From positions 1-64,000 of the forward strand of contig NZ_BEGX01000071.1 of NCBI RefSeq assembly GCF_002583555.1: 64,000 bases of DNA, given 5' to 3'. A model generated the notes under the pieces. That model did not search any database and was not told the DNA's origin. It saw nothing but the letters and a program-made list of their open reading frames with translations. The stretch comes from Pseudonocardia sp. N23. Its GTDB lineage: Bacteria; Actinomycetota; Actinomycetes; Mycobacteriales; Pseudonocardiaceae. Shown one piece after another: positions 26,765 to 34,962 of the stretch (the stretch's first letter is position 1; the number at the start of each line of letters is the position of its first letter). The translations under genes and the position numbers were made by a program.

Positions 26765-28369
26765 TCAGTGCATCATGACCGGTGCGGCCGTGTCTGCCTC
26801 GTCGTCCTCGAGAGGGGCGGGCTTGCGCTTGGGCAGCAGCGCCAGCGCGACGACGAACGACACCCCGACGAACGCGAGCGCCCACCAGAACGTCTGGCCG
26901 AAGGCGGTGGCCTGGATGCCCAGGACCTGGGCCTTCACCTCGGGCGGCAGCGCGGCCAGTGCGTTCGGGTCGGCCGTGGCGCCCGCGGCCGGGCCGAACG
27001 CGGCGGTGAACTTGTTCGTCATGATGATGTAGAGGATCACCGTCATCAGGGCGGTGCCGATGGAGGCGCCGACCTGCTGGGTGATGTTCAGCGTCGTGCT
27101 CCCGTTGGCGATCGAGCGCCGCCGCAGCGTCTGCAGCGCGCCGGTGAACGTCGGCATCATCGTGAAGCCCATGCCGACACCCATGACGAACAGCGCGATG
27201 CCCAGGTGCCAGTACGACGTGTCGGCCTGCAGGCCGGTCAGCCACCAGAACGAGGCGGCGATGATCGCGAGACCCACCGGGACGATCCGGCCGACGCCCG
27301 TGCGGTCGGCGAGCTGACCGGCGATCGGCATGGCGAGCATCGCGCCGATGCCCTGCGGTGCGAGCAGCAGACCCGTGTCGAGCGCGGTCTCGCCACGGAC
27401 GACCTGCAGGTAGATCGGCAGCAGGAGCATGCCGCCGAACACCGCGAGGATCATCAGGATCATCGTGACCATCGACGCCGAGAACACCTTGTTGGCGAAC
27501 AGCCGCAGGTCGACCAGCGGCTCCGGTGTGCGCAGCGCGTGCCACACGAACCCGACGAGCAGCAGCGCGCCGACGGCCATCGGGGCGATGACCTGGGCGT
27601 GGCCGAAGCCGTGCTGAGCGCCGTACTCGGCGAAGCCGTAGATCAGCAGGGCGAGGCCGGGGGAGAGCAGGGCCAGGCCGAGGACGTCGAGCTTGCTGGC
27701 GACGGCCTTGCCGTCGCGCGGCAGGATCCGGGCGGCGAGGATCAGGCCGAGGATGCCGATCGGCAGGTTGATGAAGAAGATCCAGCGCCACGAGAAGCTG
27801 TCGACGAGCCAGCCGCCGAGGATCGGGCCGCAGATCGGGCCGAGCAGCATCGGGACGCCGATGATCGACATGACGCGGCCGACGCGGTGCGGGCCCGCGG
27901 CGCGGGTCAGGATCGTCATGCCGACGGGCATCAGCATGCCGCCGCCGAGACCCTGCAGGACGCGGAAGACGAGCAGCGACGTGATGTCCCAGGCGAGCCC
28001 GGCGAGCACGGAGCCCGCGACGAACAGGGCGATGGACACCATGTAGAGGCGTTTGGTGCCGAAGCGGTCGCCCGCCCAGGCGGTCAGCGGGATGACCGTG
28101 GCGAGAGCGAGGGTGTAGCCGGTGGCGATCCACTGGATCGTGGTGAGCTCGACGTTGAAGTCGCGCTGCAGCGTCGGGATCGCGACGCTCACGACGGTCA
28201 CGTCGAGGATCGACATGATCGCGCCGATGACGACGACCGAGGCGATGGTCAGGACGCCGCGGTCGAGCTTGTCGGTGCTCTTGCCGGTGCCCGCCTCCGG
28301 GGCGGCGGGAGCCGCGGGGGTCGGCTCCTCGGGCAGCGTGCTCTGCCCGGAGTCAGGGGTGGACGACAT
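26765..28369 (-). CDS. DHA2-family drug:proton antiporter (EmrB/QacA type)
   Basis: 534 residues with about 14 membrane helices. Family landmarks: LDVTVVSVAIPTLQRDF in helix 1 (motif D1), WIATGYTLALATVIPLTAWAGDRFGTKR (motif A), LQGLGGGMLMPVGMTIL (motif B) and GPICGPILGGWLV (motif C), which marks antiporters. The ATG at 28369 has AGAGGAG upstream. The stop codon lies in a 14-bp tandem duplication (GATGCACTGAGAGC then GATGCACTGAGAAC). Substrate unknown; family members export dyes, antiseptics and antibiotics. Confidence 0.9.
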   Translation of the reverse strand: MSSTPDSGQSTLPEEPTPAAPAAPEAGTGKSTDKLDRGVLTIASVVVIGAIMSILDVTVVSVAIPTLQRDFNVELTTIQWIATGYTLALATVIPLTAWAGDRFGTKRLYMVSIALFVAGSVLAGLAWDITSLLVFRVLQGLGGGMLMPVGMTILTRAAGPHRVGRVMSIIGVPMLLGPICGPILGGWLVDSFSWRWIFFINLPIGILGLILAARILPRDGKAVASKLDVLGLALLSPGLALLIYGFAEYGAQHGFGHAQVIAPMAVGALLLVGFVWHALRTPEPLVDLRLFANKVFSASMVTMILMILAVFGGMLLLPIYLQVVRGETALDTGLLLAPQGIGAMLAMPIAGQLADRTGVGRIVPVGLAIIAASFWWLTGLQADTSYWHLGIALFVMGVGMGFTMMPTFTGALQTLRRRSIANGSTTLNITQQVGASIGTALMTVILYIIMTNKFTAAFGPAAGATADPNALAALPPEVKAQVLGIQATAFGQTFWWALAFVGVSFVVALALLPKRKPAPLEDDEADTAAPVMMH

Positions 28370-28608
28370 GATCTCCTCTTAAGCGGAAGGACTCTCTCCG
28401 GATAGACCGTAGCGGGATCGGGTGAACAGGAGCCAACCGGTTTTCCGTGGCCTCCGTCACGATCCGGTGGAACAGGCGTCCGAAGTGGGTACGCCTCCGG
28501 GCTCGTCACTGCCCTCGGTTGCGGCACCGTCGCGCTGCGTTGCCGGAGCACTGTCGTGCCGCGTCTCCTGAGCACCGTCGCGGAGGGCGACCGCGGCGAC
28601 GACCGCGA

Positions 28609-30096
28609 TCACGGCGGCGACGACGCGGCAGCCCCGGACGTGAGCTGCAGCCCGGTCACGAACGACTCGCGGGCGGTGGCCAGCAGGGCGTCCGCGGTGG
28701 CGCCCGGCAGGCCCGCCGCGACGGAGACGGCGCCGCCCAGCGTGTCGCGTGCCGCGGTCGCGGCGTCGGGCGGCAACCCGGCCGGCAGGCCCGTCGCCAC
28801 CCCCGCACGGTAGATCGCGGCACCGACGGTTCCGAGCATCGCGATGCCCAGCGCACCGCCCAGCTCGGCGGCGGTCTCGGAGACGCCCGAGGCGGCGCCC
28901 GCCTTCTCCTCCGGCGCCGAGCCGACGACCATCTCCGTGGTCAGCCCGAACACCGGGCCCATGCCGACCGACACGACGACCGACGCCACGACCAGCACGG
29001 TCAGCCCGTCGTGCACCCCGACGAGGGTGAGGATGCCCAGGCCCAGCGCGGCGCAGCCGAGGCCCGCGGCCACGACCGTCGACGCGCGGAACCGGGCGAC
29101 GATGCGCGGGCCCAGCTGTGAGCCGAGGACGAACCCCGCCGCCGACGGAACCGACCACAGTCCGGCCTGCAGCGGCGAGAGCCCGAGGACGAGCTGCAGG
29201 TACTGGCCGATGAACAGGAAGTAGCCGACCATCACGAAGATCGCGAGGAAGTTGACCAGCAGCGCGCTGCGGAAGGCGCGGATGCGGAAGAGGCCGACGT
29301 CGAGCATCGGGTCGGTGAGCCGGCGCTGGCGTCGCCACCACCCGACGCCGACGACCCCACCGCCGAGGACGAGCAGCACCGACAGCACGCTCATGCCGTC
29401 CTGGACGAGCTCCTTGAGCCCGCCGACGACGGCCAGCAGGTCCACGATCGACATGACGACGCTGAGCAGGTCGAGCCGTCCGGCGCCCGGGTCGCGGTAC
29501 TCGGGCAGGATGCGCGGCCCGACGACCAGCAGCACGCCCATCACCGGCAGGGCCAGCAGGAACACCGCGCCCCACCAGAACGCCTCGAGCACGATCCCGC
29601 CGAGGACCGGGCCGATCGCGCTCCCGGCGGAGAACGCGCTGATCCACACCCCGACGGCCAGCGACCGCTGCTTCGGGTCGGTGAACATCGCGAAGATCAG
29701 CGACAGCGTCGACGGTGCGACGGTCGCGCCGGCGATCCCGAGCAGCGCCCGGCTGACGACGAGCATCTCCGGCGTCGTCGAGAAGGCGGCCAGCACCGAC
29801 ACCGCGCCGAACGCCGCGGCACCGATCAGCAGCAGCCGGCGACGGCCGATGCGGTCGCCGAGCGTGCCCATCGTGACCAGCGCAGCCGCGACCATGAAGC
29901 CGTAGACGTCGATGATCCACAGCAGCTGGGTGCTGCTCGGGCGCAGGTCCTCGGTCAGCTGCGGGACCGCGAGGTGCAGCACCGTGAGGTCCATGACGTA
30001 GAGCAGGCACGCCAGCGAGAGCACGGCGAGGCCGACCCACTCGCGACGGCCCGCACGGCGCGGCGCGGTCGTCGTGGGCTGTGCGGTCGTGTCCAT
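28609..30096 (-). CDS. DHA2-family exporter with frameshifted C-terminus
   Basis: 495 residues as read. Motifs: LYVMDLTVLHLAVPQL, WIIDVYGFMVAAALVTMGTLGDRIGRRR (motif A), GPVLGGIVLEAF (motif C). The frame stops after LTSGAAASSPP just where helix 14 should be. In the next minus-strand frame the text continues AAVIAVVAAVALRDGAQETR and runs to a stop at 28457, which is the missing helix and tail. A one-base shift near 28612-28630 explains this. It is either a real truncation or a sequencing error. The ATG at 30096 has GGAGGGA upstream; the open frame before it is not credible. Confidence 0.85.
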   Translation of the reverse strand: MDTTAQPTTTAPRRAGRREWVGLAVLSLACLLYVMDLTVLHLAVPQLTEDLRPSSTQLLWIIDVYGFMVAAALVTMGTLGDRIGRRRLLLIGAAAFGAVSVLAAFSTTPEMLVVSRALLGIAGATVAPSTLSLIFAMFTDPKQRSLAVGVWISAFSAGSAIGPVLGGIVLEAFWWGAVFLLALPVMGVLLVVGPRILPEYRDPGAGRLDLLSVVMSIVDLLAVVGGLKELVQDGMSVLSVLLVLGGGVVGVGWWRRQRRLTDPMLDVGLFRIRAFRSALLVNFLAIFVMVGYFLFIGQYLQLVLGLSPLQAGLWSVPSAAGFVLGSQLGPRIVARFRASTVVAAGLGCAALGLGILTLVGVHDGLTVLVVASVVVSVGMGPVFGLTTEMVVGSAPEEKAGAASGVSETAAELGGALGIAMLGTVGAAIYRAGVATGLPAGLPPDAATAARDTLGGAVSVAAGLPGATADALLATARESFVTGLQLTSGAAASSPP

Positions 30097-30209
30097 GGTC
30101 GCGTCCCTCCGGGGCCGTCCGAGCCGGTCGAGAACTCTGACGACGGCCACCTCCGGAACTCATCGCCGGCGGCGCCGCGGATGTCACGCGGCGTGCGGTG
30201 ACGCCCGCC

Positions 30210-30929
30210 TCAGCCCCGGCGCAGGTCGAGCAGCTGCTCGTGGAACCCGCCGATCTCGCGCTCCCGGTCGACGAGATGGACCTCGAGGATCCAGTGGCAG
30301 ACCTTGCCCGACCTGTCGGTGCGGCGCATGGGATGCGGGTTCTCCGGCGCGATGTAGCTCTCGATGCGCTCGCCGTCGACCAGGTCGTGCGGGAACTCGC
30401 CGACGAGGTGCCCGCTGTGGCTGCCGCCGAACTCCCAGCCCGCGTCCGCGGAGAGCGACACGACGTGGGCGTACAGCTCGGCGCCGGTCACGTCGGGGTG
30501 GGCGTCGAAGTACTCGGCGCCCGCCTGCCACACCGTGGCCAGGTCGTCGCGCAGCCGCGCCTTCACCGGGTCGTCGCCCAGGACGTAGGTACGCCCGAAG
30601 TCGGCCTCCCACTCGGCGAAGATCGGCCCGAAGTCGAGGAAGACGATGTCGTCGTCACCGATGGCGCGGTCGGGCGGGTTGGCGCGGAAGGGGTGCAGGG
30701 TGTTGGGGCCGGAGCGGACGATCCGCTTGTGCCAGTGCCGGTCGACGCCGAACAGGTCGGCGGCGAGGTCGCGGACCCGGTCGCTCACCACCGACTCGGC
30801 CACGCCGGGCTCGATCAGGCCGCGGGTGGCCACCTCGTCGAACAGGGCGACGGCCTTCTCCTCGGCCGCCACCAGCTCGGCGGCGCGGCGGTCCTCCGCG
30901 ATCGGGCCGTCGGTGGTGTCAGTGCGCAC
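30210..30929 (-). CDS. M24-family metallopeptidase-like protein
   Basis: 239 residues of the creatinase/aminopeptidase P fold without the N-terminal domain. Metal ligands can be traced: DDDIVFLDFGPIFAEWEADFGRTYVLG carries the two Asp, GGSHSGHLVGEFPHD a His, and WILEVHLVD plus the following Glu residues the remainder. The family cleaves X-Pro bonds or hydrolyses C-N bonds in small molecules. The GTG at 30929 has GAGGAG upstream. It lies 89 bases downstream of the CaiB gene on the same strand, so it may belong to that catabolic unit. Confidence 0.8.
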   Translation of the reverse strand: MRTDTTDGPIAEDRRAAELVAAEEKAVALFDEVATRGLIEPGVAESVVSDRVRDLAADLFGVDRHWHKRIVRSGPNTLHPFRANPPDRAIGDDDIVFLDFGPIFAEWEADFGRTYVLGDDPVKARLRDDLATVWQAGAEYFDAHPDVTGAELYAHVVSLSADAGWEFGGSHSGHLVGEFPHDLVDGERIESYIAPENPHPMRRTDRSGKVCHWILEVHLVDREREIGGFHEQLLDLRRG

Positions 30930-31018
30930 GTGCGTCTCCTCGTCGTGGGGTGCCCCACCGGCCTGGCCCCGGCCGGGGGAGCGCTCGACCTCGGAGTGTA
31001 GGTCGGCTCCCCGGATGA

Positions 31019-32269
31019 TCAGATCGCCCCGGCGGCCCGCAGCTGCGCGATGCGCTCGTCGGACATCCCGCCGAAGGAGCGCAGCAGCATGTCGGTGTGC
31101 TCGCCGACCCGCGGGGCGATCCCGCGGGGGTCGGCGGGGGTGCGGCCGAGCTTGATCGGCGTGCCGAGCATCCGCAGCTCGCCGAGGTCGGGGTACTCGA
31201 CGTCGACGATCATGTCGCGGGCGGCCGTGTGCGGGTCGGCGACGATCTCGTCGACGGTCTTGATCGCCGACAGCGGCACGTGGTCGGCCGCCATCTCCTC
31301 CAGCTCCGCCTTCGTGCGGCCGGCGAACCAGCCCTCCAGCAGCGGGTGTACCCGCTTCGCGTAGACGTCGGCGTCGAAACGCTTGGCCATCGTGTCGATC
31401 TCGGGATCGCGGGCCAGCTCCGGCTGCCCGAACATCTCGCAGGTCAGGCGCCAGAACTTGTCGGTGTACCCACCGAAGAACACGAAGCCGTCGGCGCACG
31501 GGTAGAGCTCGTAGGGCCGGACGAACGGGTGCGCGTTGCCCAGCGGCGACGCCACCTTCTTCTCGACGGTGTACGACACGACGGTGGACTCGGTCAGCGT
31601 CATCACCGAGTCCTGCTGGGAGACGTCGACCATCTGGCCCTCGCCGGTGTGCTCGGCGTGCCGCAGCGCCGCGAGGGTGCCGATGACGGCGTACATCGTC
31701 GCCGCCATGTCGCCGATGATCGTGCCGACACGCACCGGCGGCCGGTCCGGGTAGCCGTTCTGCGCCCACAGCCCGCCGGTGGCCTGGGCGCTGTTGTCGT
31801 AGGCGGGCCGGCGCCGGTAGGGACCGGTCTGGCCGTAGCCCGAGATCGCGGTGTAGATCAGCCTCGGGTTGACCGCGCGCAGGTTGGCCTCGCCGACGCC
31901 GAGCTTGTCCATCACTCCGGCGCGGAAGTTCTCCACCAGGACGTCCGAGCGGGCGACGAGCTCGCGCAGGACCTCCTTGCCCTCCTCGGTCGACAGGTCC
32001 AGCGTCAGGCCGAGCTTGTGCCGGTTGTACTGCGCGAAGTAGGCGCTGAACCGGCCGTCGGTGTCCTCGGCGTCACCGAGGAAGGGCGGGAAGTCGCGGG
32101 CGTAGTCGGGCTCCCTCGGGTTCTCGATCTTGATGACCGTCGCCCCGAGGTCCGCGAGGATCATCGAGCAGAAGGGTCCGGCGACGACGCGTGTGATGTC
32201 CAGGACGACCACTCCGGACAACGGCCTGCGGTTCGCGGCCGGGTCCGGATCGCCTGCGCTCCTGTCCAT
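31019..32269 (-). CDS. CaiB/BaiF family CoA-transferase
   Basis: 416 residues, full family length. N-terminal LSGVVVLDITRVVAGPFCSMILADLGATVIKIE and the catalytic region GEGQMVDVSQQDSVMTL, in which the Asp of VDVS is the expected acyl-enzyme residue. Class III CoA-transferases move CoA between carboxylates. The gene is divergent from the PucR-type regulator at 32402, with a dyad between them, suggesting regulation of an acid-catabolism route by that protein. Confidence 0.9.
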   Translation of the reverse strand: MDRSAGDPDPAANRRPLSGVVVLDITRVVAGPFCSMILADLGATVIKIENPREPDYARDFPPFLGDAEDTDGRFSAYFAQYNRHKLGLTLDLSTEEGKEVLRELVARSDVLVENFRAGVMDKLGVGEANLRAVNPRLIYTAISGYGQTGPYRRRPAYDNSAQATGGLWAQNGYPDRPPVRVGTIIGDMAATMYAVIGTLAALRHAEHTGEGQMVDVSQQDSVMTLTESTVVSYTVEKKVASPLGNAHPFVRPYELYPCADGFVFFGGYTDKFWRLTCEMFGQPELARDPEIDTMAKRFDADVYAKRVHPLLEGWFAGRTKAELEEMAADHVPLSAIKTVDEIVADPHTAARDMIVDVEYPDLGELRMLGTPIKLGRTPADPRGIAPRVGEHTDMLLRSFGGMSDERIAQLRAAGAI

Positions 32270-32340
32270 TCAGCCTCCGCCCAGCTCGGGAGTCCCACTC
32301 GACGACCGGGCAACCGTAAGGGCGGGCGGCGGGCCGGGTG

Positions 32341-32360
32341 TATGGGTGATCCGCCCATAG
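32341..32360. promoter_or_regulatory. 20-bp dyad in the caiB/pucR divergent promoter
   Basis: TATGGGTGATCCGCCCATAG: halves TATGGG and CCCATA separated by 7 bases. A 15-of-20 match lies in the promoter of the hydantoinase operon at 34511-34530. Likely operator of the PucR-type protein, by position. Confidence 0.55.
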
Positions 32361-32401
32361 CTCCACGCTCCTGCGTGGGTCCTCTGTGTCGCGGAGCACA
32401 G

Positions 32402-34450
32402 ATGTGTGCCAGATTGAGGGCGGAAATCCCCGACCGCGCGGAGGCGACGTTGCCACTCACCGGGACCGTCCGGACGACCGACCCGCAGCAGCCCCGGCTG
32501 CCCGAGCCGATCACCGGTCGTGACACCGCGTCCCGGCAGCGGATGTCGGTCGACGGGGTGCTCGCGCTGCTCCGCTCGATCCGCGCCGACTCCGGCCACG
32601 GCCGCGGAGTGGCCGGGCTGCTCGCCCACGAGGACCTGCGTTCGGACGTCCTGGCGCTGCTGGAGGACGAGGTCCTGCGGGTGCAGGGGACCGTCACCCG
32701 GCTGGCCCGCCGCGAACACGAGCTGTCGGCGCTGTTCTCCTCGGCCCGCGAGCTCGCCGAGGAACGCGAGCCCGCGCTGCTGCTGCGCCGGCTCGTGCAG
32801 CGCGCCTTCGACCTGCTGGGCACCGACGTCGCGTACGTGGCGTCGTTCGATCAGCCCGGCGGCGTGCTCGTCATCCACGAGGCCGTCGGCTCCGTGACCC
32901 CGGAGCTGATGGGGGTGCGGGTGCCACCGGGCAAGGGCCTCGCGATGAAGGTCGCGCAGAGCCGGGCGGCGTGCCGCAGCACCCGCTACATGCAGGACGT
33001 CGGCATCGAGCACGACGACGTCGTCGACTCGGTCATCGCCGGCGAGGGCATCGTGTCGATGGTCGGGGTGCCCATGCTCGCGGGCGACGACGTCGTGGGC
33101 GTGCTCGTCGCGGCCAACCGCTCGCTGCGCACGTTCTCCACCGAGGAGATCGCGCTGCTCTCCGCGTTCGCCGACCATGCCTCGGTGGTGCTGCAGACGG
33201 CGCGGCTGCTCGACGAGGCGGTCGCCTCCGCGGCCGCCGCCGAGCAGGCGTGCGCCGAGCTGACCCGCCAGACCTCCGCGATGGAACGCACCGCCGCCGT
33301 CCACTCCGAGCTCACCGCGGCGGTGCTGCGCGGTGGGTCCGCCCAGGAGGTCGCCGACATCCTCTGCGGTGTGCTGCGCAGACGGATCTCGATCCTCGAC
33401 CGTCGCGGTACCCCGCTCGCCGACTCCGGAGGCCGGGCCGCCGCGGCGGCGGAGCCTCCCGAGGACGGCGACCAGCAGGGCTTCCCGACGGCGATCCGGG
33501 CGGCGCTGCGCGAGAGCAGGCGCACCGGGCAGTGCGTGCCGTTGCGCGAGGGTGCGTCGGGACTCGCCGTCGCGGTCGTGGCGGGCGAGTCGCTGATGGG
33601 CGCGATCCTGGTCGACGACGGCGAGATCGCGCTGACCCCGGCCGACCGGCGGACCGTCGAGAGGGCGAGCCAGATCGTCGCCCTGCTGACACTGCGGCAG
33701 GAGGCCGTGGCGGACGCCGAGGAACGTGTCCGCGGCGAGCTGGTGTCCGACCTGCTCGGGGCGCGTTCGGTGTACCGCCACGAGCTGCTGCTGCGGGCCC
33801 GCTCCCGGGGCATCCGCATCGACGACCTGCGCACACCCGTCGTCGTCATCGTCGAACCGGAGTACCGCCGCGCCGCGCTGCGCGCCGCCCACGACATCGC
33901 CCCCGGCGGGCTGGCCGGTGAGCACGAGGGCACCGTCGTGGTGCTGCTGTCGGAACCGCCGGGGGAGGCCGCCGAGCTGGTGCGTACCCGGCTGTCGGCG
34001 ACGCTGGGCTGCCCGGTGCTCGTCGTCGCCGGTCCCGCGGGGACGCCCGAGTCGCTGGCCGACCGCTTCGACCTCGCCCGCCGCTGCGCCCGGCTGCTCG
34101 GAGCGCTCGGGCGCGCCGACACCGCCGCCACCACCGACGGGTACGCGCCGTACCTGGCCCTGTTCGGCTCCGGCCGCGAGGACCTCGGGGCGTTCATCGA
34201 GCAGACCCTCGGGCCGGTCATCGAGTGGGACGCCGAGCGCGGCACCGACCTGATCGTGACGCTGCTCGGGTTCGTCGAGGCCAATGCGAGCCCCACCAGG
34301 ACCGCCCGCAATCTGGGCCTGCACACCAACACCGTCCTGCAGCGCCTCGAGCGCATCACGACGCTGCTCGGGGACTCCTGGCGCGAGGCCGAACCCCTCT
34401 TCAGAATTTCCATCGCGGCCCGCCTGCACCAGCTCGCGGGCGTCGTCTGA
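32402..34450 (+). CDS. GAF-domain PucR-type transcriptional regulator
   Basis: About 682 residues. A helical segment with HELSALFSSARELAEE precedes a GAF domain (LVQRAFDLLGTDVAYVASFD to SAFADHASVVLQTARLLDEA), then a middle domain, then the PucR C-terminal helix-turn-helix: LIVTLLGFVEANASPTRTARN and LGLHTNTVLQRLERI. Such proteins activate catabolic operons on sensing a small ligand. The ATG at 32402 has GGAG 5 bases upstream; a later ATG (MSVDGVLALL) is possible. It sits between the CaiB gene and the hydantoinase operon and probably controls both. Confidence 0.85.
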   Translation: MCARLRAEIPDRAEATLPLTGTVRTTDPQQPRLPEPITGRDTASRQRMSVDGVLALLRSIRADSGHGRGVAGLLAHEDLRSDVLALLEDEVLRVQGTVTRLARREHELSALFSSARELAEEREPALLLRRLVQRAFDLLGTDVAYVASFDQPGGVLVIHEAVGSVTPELMGVRVPPGKGLAMKVAQSRAACRSTRYMQDVGIEHDDVVDSVIAGEGIVSMVGVPMLAGDDVVGVLVAANRSLRTFSTEEIALLSAFADHASVVLQTARLLDEAVASAAAAEQACAELTRQTSAMERTAAVHSELTAAVLRGGSAQEVADILCGVLRRRISILDRRGTPLADSGGRAAAAAEPPEDGDQQGFPTAIRAALRESRRTGQCVPLREGASGLAVAVVAGESLMGAILVDDGEIALTPADRRTVERASQIVALLTLRQEAVADAEERVRGELVSDLLGARSVYRHELLLRARSRGIRIDDLRTPVVVIVEPEYRRAALRAAHDIAPGGLAGEHEGTVVVLLSEPPGEAAELVRTRLSATLGCPVLVVAGPAGTPESLADRFDLARRCARLLGALGRADTAATTDGYAPYLALFGSGREDLGAFIEQTLGPVIEWDAERGTDLIVTLLGFVEANASPTRTARNLGLHTNTVLQRLERITTLLGDSWREAEPLFRISIAARLHQLAGVV

Positions 34451-34510
34451 TCGACGATTCCCCTGGTCGGACACCACCATGGCGAATCTGCCCACCCCTC
34501 CCCTCACATC

Positions 34511-34530
34511 TGTGGTGGATCGGCCCATGG
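34511..34530. promoter_or_regulatory. dyad-like site in the hydantoinase operon promoter
   Basis: TGTGGTGGATCGGCCCATGG, 15 of 20 identical to the site at 32341-32360. A weaker 12-of-20 relative lies 33 bases upstream (34478-34497). The 232-base gap 34451-34682 otherwise holds nothing recognised. Confidence 0.5.
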
Positions 34531-34682
34531 TCGGTTCGGTGAGCGTCGCCATATGGTCCGGCTCACACAGCGTTCTGCCTGGCACGAGACGTTTCCCGCC
34601 GGGCGGGGCATTCGACGGTACGAGAGAACGACGACTCACCCGCCGGAAGTCGACCAGGTCGAAACGACAACAGGAGGACGAC

Positions 34683-34934
34683 GTGACAGACGGACCCACC
34701 GTGGCGCCCGGGCTCAGCGTCGAACGCGAGGACGTCACGGAGGACGAGCTCCGGGAGCTGGGGATCGACACCTCCGGGGCATCGGCCTCGGACTTCAAGC
34801 GCTACCCGGTGCTGTCCGAGGGCGGCTGGTACATCGTGATCAAGAACCAGAAGACGATGGAGACCGTCCACCGGACGAAGTGGACCCTGCTGGGGCCCAT
34901 CAAGCTGGTGACCGACGGTCTCCACATCGCCTGA
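34683..34934 (+). CDS. 83-aa first protein of the hydantoinase operon, unknown
   Basis: Acidic N-terminus (SVEREDVTEDELRELGIDTS) then a compact beta-rich part (FKRYPVLSEGGWYIVIKNQK, TVHRTKWTLLGPIKLVTDG). No Cys, so it is not the zinc-binding gamma subunit known from acetone carboxylase, although it takes the place of a third small subunit. The GTG at 34683 has AGGAGG 5 bases upstream, an unusually strong site for this window. 28 bases separate it from the A subunit. It is probably a structural or specificity subunit (inference). Confidence 0.75.
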   Translation: MTDGPTVAPGLSVEREDVTEDELRELGIDTSGASASDFKRYPVLSEGGWYIVIKNQKTMETVHRTKWTLLGPIKLVTDGLHIA

Positions 34935-34962
34935 CGGCCACGACGAGAGGGAGAGACATCTC

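Noticed and set aside
34683..34934. Small protein as acetone carboxylase gamma subunit
   Set aside because: It lacks the zinc-binding cysteines and is about half the usual length, so only the position is alike.
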